64,000 nt of DNA from Oscillospiraceae bacterium (lineage in GTDB: Bacteria; Bacillota; Clostridia; Oscillospirales; CAG-272). Positions within the stretch are counted from its first letter, which is position 1; the number at the start of each line of letters is the position of its first letter. Location of the stretch: positions 806,001 to 870,000 of the forward strand of contig CP091718.1 in NCBI GenBank assembly GCA_022009675.1, given 5' to 3'. Below, in pieces: positions 27,477 to 39,083 of the stretch. The notes beneath the pieces were generated by a model. That model had not been told where the DNA came from and ran no database searches. It worked only from the letters and a program-made list of their open reading frames with translations. The position numbers were made by a program, and so were the translations under genes.

Positions 27477-30400
27477 TTATTCCTCGCTGTCCGGATTGGA
27501 GTCTTTCAGCGTCGTTTCGTTCCTGATCTTCTCAAAAGCGGCGTCTGCCTGCTCAGCGGTGTAATTACCGCCCAGGCAAATCACATAGATCAGCATCTGT
27601 GTAGCGCCATTAACGGTGCCGTTACGGTTCAGAGCCATAACATGAACGGTGTCGCCTCCTTATGTCGTAACCGTCCAGCCGATCACCTTGCCCCTCGGCA
27701 TCCAGGAACAGGATACGCGCCTGCGTATACCGGTCATACCGCGGCAGCGTCAGGACGTAGTCGGCATCGGGATCAAAGTCCACGATCGCATAGGCGCCCT
27801 TATTGCTGGCAGTGAAGGTAGCGGGCTGACCGTACCGGTGCGTCACCTTGAAGCCCTTGACCCACTGCAGAGCAGCCGTCGGCTCGGTGCCGGGTTCCGT
27901 CTCCGGCTCGGTCGCAGGCTCAGTCACAGGCTCAGTCACAGGCTCGGTCGCAGGCTCGGTTGCGGGCTCGGTTGCGGGCTCGGTTTCCGTCTCGGTCGCA
28001 CCGCCGTTGACGTTCTTCAGCGTCGTTTCGTTCTTGATCTTCTCAAAAGCGGCGTCTGCCTGCTCAGCGGTGTAATTACCGCCCAGGCAAATCACATAGA
28101 TCAGCATCTGTGTAGCGCCATTAACGGTGCCGTTACGGTTCAGAGCCATAACATGAACGGTGTCGCCTCCGTATGTCGTAACCGTCCAGCCGATCACCTT
28201 GCCCTCGGCATTCAGGAACAGGATACGCGCCTGCGTATACCGGTCATACCGCGGCAGCGTCAGGACGTAGTCGGCATCGGGATCAAAGTCCACGATCGCA
28301 TAGGCGCCCTTATTGCTGGCAGTGAAGGTAGCGGGCTGACCGTACCGGTGCGTCACCTTGAAGCCCTTGACCCACTGCAGAGCAGCCGTCGGCTCGGTGC
28401 CGGGTTCCGTCTCCGGCTCGGTTGCGGGCTCAGTCACAGGCTCGGTTACGCCGGGCTCGGTCGCGGGCTCGGTTGCGGGCTCGGTTGCGGGCTCGGTTGC
28501 GGGCTCGGTTGCGGGCTCGGTCGCGGGCTCGGTCGCGGGCTCGGTTGCGGGCTCGGTCGGTGTCTCAAGCACCAGGCGGAAGTTATCATCGAAGAAGTAA
28601 GTGCCTGCCTTGGGAACCAGTCCGTTGGTCATCTTGGCAGGAACATACCGGTTGCCCTTGAAGGCGACACCGGGTCCGGCAATGAAGTAAATACTGCCGT
28701 CTGTATCCCGGACCAAACCGCAAGGATACGGCTCGCCGTCCTTCAGGAAGCGGATGTATCCGTCCGTGAAGTGGTACAGTCCATCCGTCAGCTGGCGGAT
28801 ATGGACGCCGTTCTCGTCAAACTCATGGTACTCATAGACCTGCGCGTTGCTGATCTGCGTGCGCGAGAATCCCTTGTAGACAACATGGTGCGGGAATCTC
28901 GAGAAGCAGTACAGCTTACCGCCGATGGTATCCCATCCGGCTCCGTGCTCCTTGCCGCCAACCCAGATCAGGCTGGTGCCGTTGTCGTGCTCGACCCACG
29001 TGCCCTCAAACAGCTGGAAGTTCACAAACCGGTATCCGATCCCCTTGATGGTCTGCGCGCCGTCCACGGCGGCACCGGTGGTCGGATCGAAGTAGTAGTG
29101 GGTTGTCGCGGAGGTGGAGTACCAGCCCTTGACGGCGTTGCCGTACAGCGTGCAGTGCAGCTCCTCGCCGACCCAGTACAGACCGGCATACTCCTCGGGT
29201 GCAACCCGGACTCCGCACTTGGTGCAGATCAGCTTGCCGGACTCCGTATCCAGCTCGTAGCGATGCCCGTCGGTGCAGGCAGGGTTGGTGCGGGTGTAGG
29301 AATCCAACTGAACCGCAGTGCCGTCGGCGCTCACACTGTAAGTGGTAACGGTCAGGCTGTGCTTGTCCGCCTTGACAGCCAGGAACAGCGCATCATACTC
29401 CTGCGAAACAAACGCGAAGTTGAACGCCGGGTTGTTCACGGCAGCGTAGTTCAGGTTCCGGCTCTTCTCGCCCAGGTCGCCGCAGATGTAGTACACGGCG
29501 CCGTTCTCGTCCACCTGACCGCCCGTCATCGGCTGCGTGCGGGCGTAGGCATGGTCGTGACCGGAGAAGACAACATCAATCCCGGCGGCATCGACCGCGG
29601 CGGGCACAATGGCATTGAAGCGGGCACTTCCGCCGCCCTCATTGGTGAAGTAGGGAGGCTGATGGACAGACAGGATCTTCCACGCGGCGTTGCTCGCCCG
29701 GGCGTCCTCGATCAGCCATGCCAGCGCTGCTTCCCAGTCGGCGGTGAAGTTGATGACCGCAATGTACACATCGCCGTACTCGGTCGAATAGTAGTCGCGT
29801 CCCTTCATGTTCAGCAGGACGTCGGAGGCGGAGCCGGTCGCGTCTCCGTAGTACTCGTGGTTTCCGTTGGTGTGGACCATGTTGATGCCGTTGAACTTAT
29901 CGCCAAATACATGCTGGATCTCTTCCCACATCGCGTAGTTACCGCCGTGGTCCACATAGTCACCGGTCTGGATGCCGAACTCGGTGCCGTCAGGCAGGTT
30001 GGCGGCAATGGCAGCCAGCAGTGCGATGGACGCCTCGTCGGCGGCATAGTTCCCGTTCATCTGGGTATCGCCCACCACGAAGAAGTTGGTCTCAAAGCGA
30101 CTTTCCGCGGGTCCGGAAGGTTCCGGTCGCAGACCAGTGCTCATCGGAGCCGTCACCCACGCGGTAGACGTAAGCCTTGCCGGCTTCCAGCCCGGTCAGC
30201 GTGACGGTGTTCAGGAGTGCGGCGTTCTTGGAGGTCAGGAAGGCGTGCAGCTGGCTCTCGCCGACTGCCTCGCTCCATGCGGTTCCGCCCGCCGTGAACT
30301 GCTCCGCGAGCATATACTGCACGACGGCGCGGTCAGAGGCGACGGCTGCGTTTGCCATCCACGTGAACACCTTTTTCGTGTGCCGGATCGGCGGCAACGG

Positions 30401-33400
30401 GGGACATGAGCGCCGTAGGCGTGCCGTCGGCAGGACCGGCGATCGCATTGACCACCACAGAGGTGGTAAAGGAGACCAGCTCACCCTTGCGGGCAGCGAT
30501 CAGGAAGGAGGTGTTGCCTTCCATGGAAGCGGTGGCGGTGATGACCAGCTCGCCGTTCTCGTCGGTAACGCCGACAACGGCACCGTTGACCAGCACTTCC
30601 GCCCCGGCAACCCGGTTGCCCTCGGCGTCGGTCACGACGGCAAGGGAGTTGAAGCCGGCAAGCACCACGCCGACCTTGACGGTGTAGTAAGCGCTCAGGC
30701 TCAGCTTCACCTTGGCATAGGCGGCGGAGGAGGTCTCGCCCGCGTTGTTGACGCTGTTGACCTCTGTCACCTGGTAGGTGAAGAAATCAATCTCGGGATC
30801 CAGCGTTGTGGGAACCGCGAAGGACAGGGTAGCGGCATTGGCATCGGCAGGCGCCGCGCCCTCGCCGACCCAGTTCGCGCGGAGCTGGATCTTGGCTCTC
30901 TTGAAGCCGGTGGTCGTGTAGATCATCTCGCCCTCCCAGCCGTCGGCAAAGGCAACGGTGGGCTGACCGAAGTCGGAGTTGACCTGCAGGAGTGTCATAT
31001 CGAAGGATTTGACCGCGCCGCTCGTCCGGGCAGTCAGCGTGTAGGGCAGACCCATGGTGACGGTCGTATCACCCAGAAGCAGGGTGGTGCCCGTCACGGC
31101 ACCGGCATCCTCCACGAGGAAGTAGCACAGCATACTGCCGGTGTTGCCGAAGCCGTCCCCGACCGTCACCTGCACACTGTGGATGCCGTTGGCAAGCTCC
31201 AGACGGGTGGTCACGGATGCCGTGTCACCGTCGCCCTTGACTTCCTTGCCGTCGATGAGGATGGTGGTCAGCTCCGGGCTGATGCCGGAGGCGTTCTTGC
31301 CGTCCACATCGTGGAACAGCGCGGACAGGTTGATGGCGGCGTTGTCGATGGTCACGACGGTCTCGGTCGAGAGAGCCGTGCCGTTGATGGAGATGCTGTC
31401 CACGACCGGGTTATCCAGGTCGTCAAGGTCGGTGCCGTACACGAACCGGTAGTTGTCGAAGTACAGCGTACCGGCATAGCGACCGGAGCCGTTGGGCTTA
31501 CCGGGCTGGTAGCTCAGCCAAAACAGACCGCAGCCGGGGATAATCGCAATCGGATGCTCCGCGGATGCGTAGGTTGCAATGGAGGACACGTCGGCGTAGC
31601 AGTACATCCAGCCCTCCCAGTCGATGTAGGCGCAGGAGCCGTCGCCGTGCTGGAGCTGGAAGTTCTTGGTCGTGTAGTCGGAGCCGTTCCAGACCTCGAC
31701 GTCGGCATACAGGAAGTATCCGTGCGCGCGGCTGTCGGCATACACCCACACACCCAGCTGGGTAGGCGTGCCGTCGATGTAGACGGGATCCTTGCCGCAG
31801 TAGCGGATGTAGAAGTTGGAGTTGGATGTCCCGTCATAGGACGCGTAGTCGTAGTTGAACTCCAGCGCGTACTCGCCGAAGCGGACCTGACCGCCCTCGG
31901 CGGCAGTCGTTGTCGTCACGCTGCCGGCGTTCTTGGTCGTGATGGAGTTATTGGGTACCAGAGGTAGAAGGTATACCCGTTGGCGCAGAAAATATCCGAT
32001 GCGGGAACGCGGCTGTCCCAGTTTCCGGTGAAGGTGAACGGCGCGTTCAGCTCGGTCTGCTCCGGGTTGTCGGTATACCGTCCGTTCGTCCATGCGTTGA
32101 CGGTCGGCACGTTGCCCGTATACTCGCCGTAGCCCGGCTTACCCCAGTGGTAGTGCGCGCCGGTCAGTCTGCCGTTCTCGTTCGGTTCAAAGTCCATAAC
32201 GGTCACGGGCATCTTACCGACCTCCACGCTGATGGTGGCGGTCAGGACTTCCCCGGACGCCTTGGTGTAGCTGGCGGTCACGGTTCCCCGCAGCGTGGAG
32301 GAGCCGGTTCCGGCGACGAAGTTTCTGCCGTCCATATGTCCCAGCGCGTCATCCGCGACGCCCTCGACCGTGGAGCGGATCGTCCACTCGAATTCGCCGC
32401 CGCGGTACTCCAGCGAGCGCCCGTTCGCGCGGACGTTGAAGCCCAGCGTGCCGGATTCGCCGAAGTCCAGGTTGGCGGACTGAGCCTCAAAAGTAAATCT
32501 CTGTCGGCTCCTGGATATCCACGGTCGTGGAGCCGACCACAACCGAGCCGTTCAGCAGGTTGACACGAACCGTGCCGGTACTGCCGTTGGAAACGAACCT
32601 GCCGTCCGCGGTGATGTCACCCAGCGCAAGGCTGGCGGCATCCAGTGCGAACACCATGCCCTCGGGGATATCGGACGTTGCCGGGTTACCCGCCGCATCG
32701 ACCGGCTGGAAAGCAAAGTCCACCGTAGAGCCGGGCGTGTAGGCATCGTTATTGGGCGTCATGACCACATGGTCAAAGCTGCCGTCGGAGGCGGCAGTCG
32801 AGACCAGCAGGATACCGGAGGAGATGGAACGCTCCGCGCCGTCGGAGGGGCTGTTGCGGATAACCTGCGTGCTGTCGCCCTCGCGCTCGGTCATGAAGGT
32901 AGCGGATCCGCCGCCGTCCAGATACAGCGCCTCAACGACGCCCCTGCGCAATCAGGAAATCAGCCTGCTCGGACTGCGTCATACCCACCGAGAAGGGATA
33001 CTGACGTCCGTCCGCCAGGAAGAACACGATGGTGCCGTCCGCCTTGCGTCCGACCGAGTTGACCGGATAGGGGGTGCCCACCTTGTCGGTTGCCACGTTC
33101 TTGCCGTCCCGGACGAGGAAGAAGGGACCGGCAATCGCCTCTGCCACATCATCCAGCGGTGTGCCCGCATCGCGGAAAACGCAGCTGCCGTCCTTCAGAA
33201 CGGCGAAGTACGGCTCTCTCGTTGCCTTCTGCTTGTTCCAGGAAATGCCGTTCATGACCAGCGGTCCGGAGGGCTGACCGGTCTGCATATTGAAATAGTC
33301 ACCGTTGGTGGCGAAAATAACATTCTCGCCGGTGGCTTTCTCATAGTCGGCAGCCTGCTTGCTGGTGTTGATCAGCGTCCAATTATCGACCGACCACTTT

Positions 33401-33714
33401 GTGGGATCGGTTCCCTTATAGTAGTCGCCGTAGGTTGCTTTCAGCTTGAGATCGGGGTTGGCGGCGAAGTCAATGGTCAGCATATAGCCCATTGTCTGCT
33501 CATTGCCTGTCGCACTGTTCAGTGTGACGTTCGTCTCGGTCACGCCCTTGGTGATTGCGTAATCCGTAGACGAGATGACATACTTGGACTTACCGGTATG
33601 TGTATCCACATATCCGTTCAGACCGGACGCGGCAAATGCCGATGCCGGAACAAGTCCGAGCACGAAGGAGAACGCAATGAGAAGGCTGACGAGCTTTGCA
33701 AAGCGTGTTTTCAT
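27477..33714 (-). CDS. Giant secreted NAGPA-like / purple-acid-phosphatase-like surface protein (frameshifted)
   Basis: One gene of ~2,080 residues split by about six frame changes (near 32940, 32500, 31960, 30370, 30110 and 27690). Start 33714 follows GGAAAGGAAACG. Order: signal peptide (MKTRFAKLVSLLIAFSFVLG), phosphodiester glycosidase (NAGPA-like) domain with FATNGDYFN, GPFFLVRDGK and EALYLDGGGSATF, several Ig/carbohydrate-binding-like beta domains, then a fibronectin-like domain leading into a metallophosphatase with FFVVGDTQMNG, GIQTGDYVDHGG, VHTNGNHEYYGD, LSVHQPPYF and VVFSGHDHAYART. A zinc-like CTDGH..ICTKCG segment and aromatic GW-like wall-binding repeats follow. A long TEPA linker, one ~130-residue module, a second linker and a second near-identical module close the protein. 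No C-terminal membrane helix is seen. A cell-surface enzyme acting on phosphorylated glycans is inferred. Confidence 0.85.
27480..28395 (-). repeat. Intragenic duplication: two ~380-bp near-identical segments with TEPA linkers
   Basis: Segments ~27490-27880 and ~28010-28395 are nearly identical (module with VKGFKVTHRYGQPATFTASN, ARILFL, ATQMLIYVICLGGNYTAEQA). Each is preceded in the protein by Thr-Glu-Pro-Ala/Val repeats. The 27.69 kb copy has one extra C (GCCCCTCGG against GCCCTCGG), which is exactly what breaks the reading frame. Confidence 0.92.
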
Positions 33715-33927
33715 GTCTTTTTCGTTTCCTTTCCGAAAATTTTGGGGTTCGTTTCCGGGTTGAACCGGAGGTGCCGCTCCTGCGGCGGGTTGGTATGCGG
33801 TGCGTCTTCTGTCGCGCGTACCGGTCGAAGCCGGGACACCGTCTGTTGTCAGCCGGATGTACGCTCCTTTCCACAGTTCGCGCGCAGTCTGCACTCCGGG
33901 CAGGTGCAGTGGCGCATGGTCACTATT

Positions 33928-33956
33928 ATTCTACAAGAAGGGCACGTGTTTGTCAA
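33928..33956 (-). promoter_or_regulatory. Promoter of the giant surface protein gene
   Basis: Minus strand: TTGACA (33956-33951), 17-base spacer, TAGAAT (33933-33928), leaving a leader of about 205 bases before ATG 33714. The leader shows no clear riboswitch fold by eye. Confidence 0.8.
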
Positions 33957-33959
33957 GGG

Positions 33960-34500
33960 GGTTTCACCAACTTTTTCACAAAAGAATGGGGGTGGGGGGT
34001 AGGGGGTAGGGGGTAGGGGGTTCTGCCCGCCCCTGCCTTCCCCTTCTTTTCTGCCCCCATCCCCCTTGCCCCCTTCCCGGCGGGAAGGGGAGATTTTAGT
34101 TTATTTCGCCGGGGGCTTCGCCCCCGCACCCCCTGTTAACCGCTTGCGGCACTTACAGAACCTGCCAAGCAGGTACCCGGCGGGGGCTTTGCCTCTTGCG
34201 AGGCGGAGTTGAGGTGGCGTTCCGATACCCGGCGGGGCGTGGCGGTTAGACTGCGACACTGGTGAACAGTGCCGGCAGCCAAGGAGAGGGGGGACCGGGG
34301 GAGAGGAACTTCGGCGTTTGAGATGGTCCTCTCCCCGGGGCAGGGCGAGCCAGTGCCCCCGGCGGAGTGGGGCGGGGCGAAAGCCCGGAAACGAACACAA
34401 GTGCCGTTTCCGGGAAGCAATAGAATAATCAAGGAAAGTTCTGGGGGTCCGGGGGACTCTTTCAAGAGTCCCCCGGCGTCTCTCTGCCGGCAGAGGGGGA
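33960..34500. repeat. Repeat island between two surface-protein genes
   Basis: No gene. It contains a GGGGGTAGGGGGTAGGG G-tract run (33985-34020), one palindrome (~34075), a CCGCTTGCGG hairpin, the GCCTCTTGCGAGGC element (~34190-34237), a plus-orientation GTTTGAGATGG element (34267-34345), and a variant 3'-end hairpin (34437-34482) just past the stop of the GH99/71-like gene. Confidence 0.8.
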
Positions 34501-36753
34501 TCAATCCTGCTTGCGGCGTTTGAGGGTGAGGACAGCGCCGCAGCAGAGTCCGGTCAGGGCGACGAGGGCGGAGGGAAGGACGACAGAGGAGCAGCCGTCG
34601 GAGGTCGATTCGCTCTCGGAAGAGGGTACGGACTCAGGCAGGGTGGAGGGAGCCTCGGTGGCGGTTTCGGTCGGGGCTTCCGTAGCCGTATCGGTGGGTG
34701 CGTCGGTCACGGGATCGGTTTCGGTCTCCAGCTCGGGGTATTTCACGACGGACACGCCGGGGATATAGTTCTGGTAGACGAAGTTCATGCGTCCGAGAGG
34801 AGCGCAGTCGCCGTCCTCATAGAACTGCTCCATGGTGGTGATGGCGGAGCTGCTGTCCACCCACTTGAACTGCAGGCAGAGCTCGCGGTAGTGATTCTCC
34901 GCGATTCCGAGGGCGCTCTGCGGAACCGTAATCATCATCTTGTTCCCCTCAACCTTATAGGTGACCTCGGCGCAGTTGGCAAAGTCGAAGTCCTTGCCGG
35001 AGCCGACGTACTTGGCAACCGTGGTGGTCTTGGTGTCGCGCGGGGAGTAGTTGACGATGTAATCGTAGCCGTACCAGCCGGTCGTGTCGCCGTCCACGTT
35101 GAGGAACAGCTGCATCCAGGTGGTGTTGGCGTCCGCATCCGAGATCGCCTCGGCGGTCTCAACGTAGAAGTAGAGGTTCTTGGTGTCAGCCGTCACCTTG
35201 GCGGCAACGATGTCGTTCCGTCCGGTGTCGTTGGTGTAGGTCGTATGCCCGAAGCCCTTGCCGTTGCGCGCCTGCGTGTCGCCCTGCAGGTCGCGGTAGG
35301 TGATCTGCACGGAATCCCACTGGGAGAAATCGCCCGCCACGTCAATCTTCTTGCGGCTGTCCTGCACCACGACCGGCGCGGTGCCCTTGTAGCGCTGGAT
35401 GTTGTACGCCAGCTGCATATAGTAGTTATCAAAGTAACCGCCGCGCATCATCTCGGTGTCGCGGGAGTACTCTACATTATAAGTATCCACGAACGCCACG
35501 CCGTCCGGGTTCCCGATAATGGAGCCGGGCTGACGCTGTGCCACCCACTCGTTCCAGCCGGTGACGAGCACGTAGGTCACGTCCTTCTTGATGGCACGAT
35601 CCCACTGCGCCTGGAAGTTCAGCCCCTGATAGGACAGAGTCGGATCGTTCTGAGCCGCCTCCCATGCCTCCTTCAGCGTCTTGTCGTTCTGCTTGGTCGC
35701 ATTGAAGGAGCGTCCGCGGTTGCCGGTAAAGCCGTACAGGGCAGAGGTGCTGAAGATCGTGTTGCCGGCGTGCTGGGCAACCGACACGCTGATGGCGTCG
35801 CGCCCGTCCTTCTTCTTGTCGGCATCCAGTCCGGGGAACACGCGTGCCGGCCAGTTGAAGTCCATCCACGGCCAGCCGTTCTGGTTGGTGGTAATATCGT
35901 TGGGCCACTGCTCGCGCTTGATGGTAAAGAAGTCGTTGATGTTTGCCTCGTAGGGCGCGATGATGACCGGCTTGCCGTCGACGCGGAACCAGGTATCCTC
36001 GTACAGCCCCTTGGAGTAGATGTCGTTATACAGACCGCGCACGACATTCTCCGCGCCGGAATGCGTATAGAAAACGACCTGCGGCGCGTCGAAGCCCTGC
36101 TCGTTCAGCTCGTGGCACGCCTTCATGACCGACAGCGCGTTGTTCAGGTAGTAGTAGCCGTTGGTCACGTCAAAGTACAGGAAGTCCACGTTTGCCTGCG
36201 TCAGCAGCTCGGCGTGCTTGCGATGCACCCACTCGTCATTGGCGTAGTAGTAGCCGTAGAGCGGCTCGGCAAACCAGTGCATTGCGCCCACGGGTCCGTA
36301 CTTGCCGGACTGGGAAATGCTGCCTGCCACCTCGGCGCCCTGCTCTTCCAGGATTTTCTGCATATCGAAAATGCCGCTGTCGCCGTGCTCGCCGTGCCAG
36401 AGGAAGTAGAACAAGCCGACATAGCGCTCGCCTTCCTTGGAGTTGATGCTCACGATGTTCTCATCGGCGGTCGTATAGAGTTTGCGTCCCAGGTCGTCGG
36501 TTCCGACCAGTCCGCCGCTCGTATAGTTGTGGTTATTGGGGACTGTGTAGCTGACCTTCTCCCCGTTGAGCAGGTAGGTGATGGTCACGGTGGAGCCGTC
36601 CTCGGACACGGTGTAGGTCAGGGAACCCGGATCGTTGTCGAGATCGGCGGCGGGCTGATTCTCGGCGCCCGTACCGACGATGGCGAAGCATCCCAGTGCC
36701 GTACACAGGATCATGCACAGGGCAAGACACCGGAGCAGGAAGGATTTTCTCAT
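34501..36753 (-). CDS. Secreted GH71/GH99-like glycan hydrolase with CBM9-like domain, C-terminally anchored
   Basis: An intact 750-residue ORF; start 36753 follows TAAGGAGAAAGAGAAAC. Signal peptide MRKSFLLRCLALCMILCTAL. The catalytic region is a TIM-barrel-like domain with RYVGLFYFLWHGEHGDSGIF, GAMHWFAEPLYGYYYANDEW, ANVDFLYFDVTNGYYYLNNA and YVLVTGWNEWVAQRQPGS, resembling GH71/GH99-type glycosidases. From about residue 460 a beta-sandwich similar to CBM9/DOMON follows (KIDVAGDFSQWDSVQITYRD, NLYFYVETAEAISD, MQLFLNVDGD). The end is a T/E/P linker, DGCSS, a hydrophobic helix and RRKQD. The protein is likely surface-attached and acts on host or dietary glycans; the exact substrate is unknown. No frameshift is seen. 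Confidence 0.75.
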   Translation of the reverse strand: MRKSFLLRCLALCMILCTALGCFAIVGTGAENQPAADLDNDPGSLTYTVSEDGSTVTITYLLNGEKVSYTVPNNHNYTSGGLVGTDDLGRKLYTTADENIVSINSKEGERYVGLFYFLWHGEHGDSGIFDMQKILEEQGAEVAGSISQSGKYGPVGAMHWFAEPLYGYYYANDEWVHRKHAELLTQANVDFLYFDVTNGYYYLNNALSVMKACHELNEQGFDAPQVVFYTHSGAENVVRGLYNDIYSKGLYEDTWFRVDGKPVIIAPYEANINDFFTIKREQWPNDITTNQNGWPWMDFNWPARVFPGLDADKKKDGRDAISVSVAQHAGNTIFSTSALYGFTGNRGRSFNATKQNDKTLKEAWEAAQNDPTLSYQGLNFQAQWDRAIKKDVTYVLVTGWNEWVAQRQPGSIIGNPDGVAFVDTYNVEYSRDTEMMRGGYFDNYYMQLAYNIQRYKGTAPVVVQDSRKKIDVAGDFSQWDSVQITYRDLQGDTQARNGKGFGHTTYTNDTGRNDIVAAKVTADTKNLYFYVETAEAISDADANTTWMQLFLNVDGDTTGWYGYDYIVNYSPRDTKTTTVAKYVGSGKDFDFANCAEVTYKVEGNKMMITVPQSALGIAENHYRELCLQFKWVDSSSAITTMEQFYEDGDCAPLGRMNFVYQNYIPGVSVVKYPELETETDPVTDAPTDTATEAPTETATEAPSTLPESVPSSESESTSDGCSSVVLPSALVALTGLCCGAVLTLKRRKQD

Positions 36754-36841
36754 GTTTCTCTTTCTCCTTACAAATGAATGGTGGGGGGAATCCGTCCGTC
36801 GGCGGGGGTGGTTTTGCCGCTTCTCCCGCCGGCACTGCTCC

Positions 36842-36870
36842 ATTATACTATAAATCGGCGGAAATTGCAA
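36842..36870 (-). promoter_or_regulatory. Promoter of the GH99/71-like gene
   Basis: Minus strand: TTGCAA (36870-36865), 17-base spacer, TATAAT (36847-36842), about 90 bases before ATG 36753. Confidence 0.8.
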
Positions 36871-36874
36871 GCGG

Positions 36875-37680
36875 TTCGGCAAAAAAATTTGTGCAAAAAG
36901 TGGAGATGTTGGGGGTGTGCCCTGCGCGGCACCGGTTCGCCCTGCCGCTGTGGTGCCTACAGGGGAGCTTGCCTTCTTTGCCGCCTGCCAACCGTGCCTT
37001 TCGCTTGCTTTCCTGCCCCCTATCCCCCTCCCGACCCCCTTCCCCGACGGGGAAGGGGGTGCCCCAAAGTTTATTTCGCCGGGGGCTTCGCCCCCGGCAC
37101 CCCTGCATTTAACCGCTTGCGGCACTCACAGAGCCTGCCAAGCAGGTACCCGAAGTGGGGCTTTGCCTCTTGCGAGGCGGGGTTGCGGCGGCGTTCCGAT
37201 ACCCTGCGAAGGTGTGCCTTCGGCGTCGCCAGTTCGGCGCAAAAACCGATAGAACAGCCATTCTATTGGCAGTGCCGGCAGCCAAGGAGAGGGGGGACCG
37301 GGGAGAGGAACTTCGGCGTTTGAGATGGTCCTCTCCCCCGGGGCAGGGCGAGCCAGTGCCGCCGGGGGCAAGCCCCCTGCGGGCACCACAGCGGCAGGGA
37401 TAGCCAGTGCCGCAGGGGGAAAGCCCCCCCATTGCGTTTCCACAGCGGCAGGGACAGCAAGTGCCGCCGGGGGAAAGCCCCCCCCGCCGGGCACCACAGC
37501 GGCGGGGATAGCCGGCTCCGGCAGGAACTTTGCGAAATCCGCCCTGCAATCATAACGGATTCAGAAATCCCCCTTGCAATCATCACGGAAATGTGGTAAA
37601 AATGACCGCATACGAGGCAGGCGGCAAAGGCAAAAAGAGAAAAAGAGGAAGATAAAAAGCGCCGCCCGCCGGGAACGGAA
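36875..37680. repeat. Repeat island before the galactokinase-like gene
   Basis: No gene. It has a palindrome (~37040-37065), a GGGGGCTTCGCCCCCGGCAC hairpin, a CCGCTTGCGG hairpin, the GCCTCTTGCGAGGC element (~37157-37206), a plus-orientation GTTTGAGATGG element (37270-37348), and short CACAGCGGCAGGGA repeats. Two TGCAATCAT(A/C)ACGG direct repeats (37547 and 37575) precede a weak promoter-like TTGCAA-17-TAAAAA at 37574-37602. Confidence 0.75.
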
Positions 37681-37700
37681 ACGGAAGGGGAATCACAGAC

Positions 37701-39072
37701 ATGAATCAGACAACTGCCAAGACACCCCGCACGGGCGCACCGCTGCTGACGGCAGGCGAAATGCTGCACGCGGTACAGAACGGGGAACTGGATACTATGC
37801 TGGAAATGCTGGGGGGGCGAACGCGACATGGCAGGACGGCGCGCGCGCTGTGCAGACCTGCTGAAGAGCTTCGCGGAAACCTTCGGCACGGATCGCAGGG
37901 CGGCTCTGCTGACCGTCGCCGGACGGAGCGAGCTGTCCGGAAACCACACCGACCATAACCACGGATGCGTCATAGCCTGCTCGGTAAGCCTGGATATGCT
38001 CTGCGTCGCCGCACCGCGCACGGACGGCATCGCCTGCGTGCATAGCCTGGGCTTCGGCACGGATACCGTGACGCTGTCGCCGCTCCCCGAGCCGGACAGG
38101 GAGAATTACGGCACCTCCGCCGCCCTGATCGCAGGCGTGGCGGCGGGCTTTTCCCGCGCGGGATACGGGATCGGCGGGTTCGATGCCTGCATGGTGTCGG
38201 ATGTCCTGCCCGGCTCCGGACTGTCCTCCTCCGCCGCGTTCGAGGACATGATCGGCACTATCCTCTCCCACCTGTACAACGGCGGAACCGTGGATAACGT
38301 CACGGTTGCCCGGATCGCGCAGTACGCCGAGAACGTGTACTTCGGCAAGCCCTGCGGACTGATGGATCAGGTCGCGTGCGCCGTAGGGGGCATCGTCGCC
38401 ATTGATTTCGCGGACCCCGACGCACCGTGCATCACGCCGGTCCCGCTGGATATGACCGCCGCCGGCTACCACCTGTGCATCGTCAACACGGGCGGCAATC
38501 ATGCCGACCTGACAGACGATTATGCATCGGTGCCCGCCGAGATGAAGGCGGTCGCCGCCGCCTTCGGCAAGCCGGTACTGCGCGAGACAAACGAGGCGGA
38601 TGTCATCAACGCCATCCCCACCCTGCGGGAGCGGCTGGGCGACCGCGCCGTCCTGCGCGCCCTGCATTTCTTTGAGGAGAACGCCCGCGTTGCGCGCCAG
38701 CGCAAGGCTCTGCTGGATGCCTGCGCCGCGGCGGAGACGGACGACGCACCGGCACGGGACGCCGCCCTTGCCCGGTTCTTTGCCGATGTGCAGGCTTCCG
38801 GGCGCTCCTCCTTCTGCTACCTGCAAAACGTCTACACCACGCGCAATATTGAGGAGCAGGGACTGTCGCTGGCGCTCTGCCTGTGCGACACGCTGTTCGG
38901 CGACCGCCTCGCCGCCTTCCGCGTGCACGGCGGCGGGTTCGCCGGCACCGTGCAGGCATGGGTGCCCGCGGCGGAGGTGCCCGCGTTCCGCACCGCCATG
39001 GACGCCGTCTTCGGCAGCGGCACCACGATGGATCTGCAGGTGCGTCCGCTCGGTGCGGCGCGGCTGCTGTAA
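37701..39072 (+). CDS. Galactokinase-like GHMP kinase (frameshifted)
   Basis: ATG 37701 follows GGAAGGGG. Two frame changes near 37815 (G7 run) and 37855 join MNQTTAKTPRTGAPLLTAGE and LEMLGGANATWQDG to the main frame, ~455 residues. GHMP motifs are GRSELSGNHTDHNHGCV (a divergent form of the galactokinase signature), DVLPGSGLSSSAAFEDMIGT (ATP-binding loop), and VHGGGFAGTVQAW. The family phosphorylates galactose or related sugars in the cytosol. The changed signature leaves the exact sugar open. It is followed within 15 bases by a small membrane-protein gene and then yycJ-like and rlmH. Confidence 0.8.
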
Positions 39073-39083
39073 GGGGGTTTCCC

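Noticed and set aside
27649..30204. 851-codon open frame on the plus strand opposite the giant surface protein
   Set aside because: Shadow of high-GC repeated coding sequence; no domain, no ribosome site, and the minus strand has clear enzyme motifs.
37574..37602. Promoter of the galactokinase-like gene
   Set aside because: TTGCAA-17-TAAAAA is too weak to list as a feature; mentioned only within the island entry.
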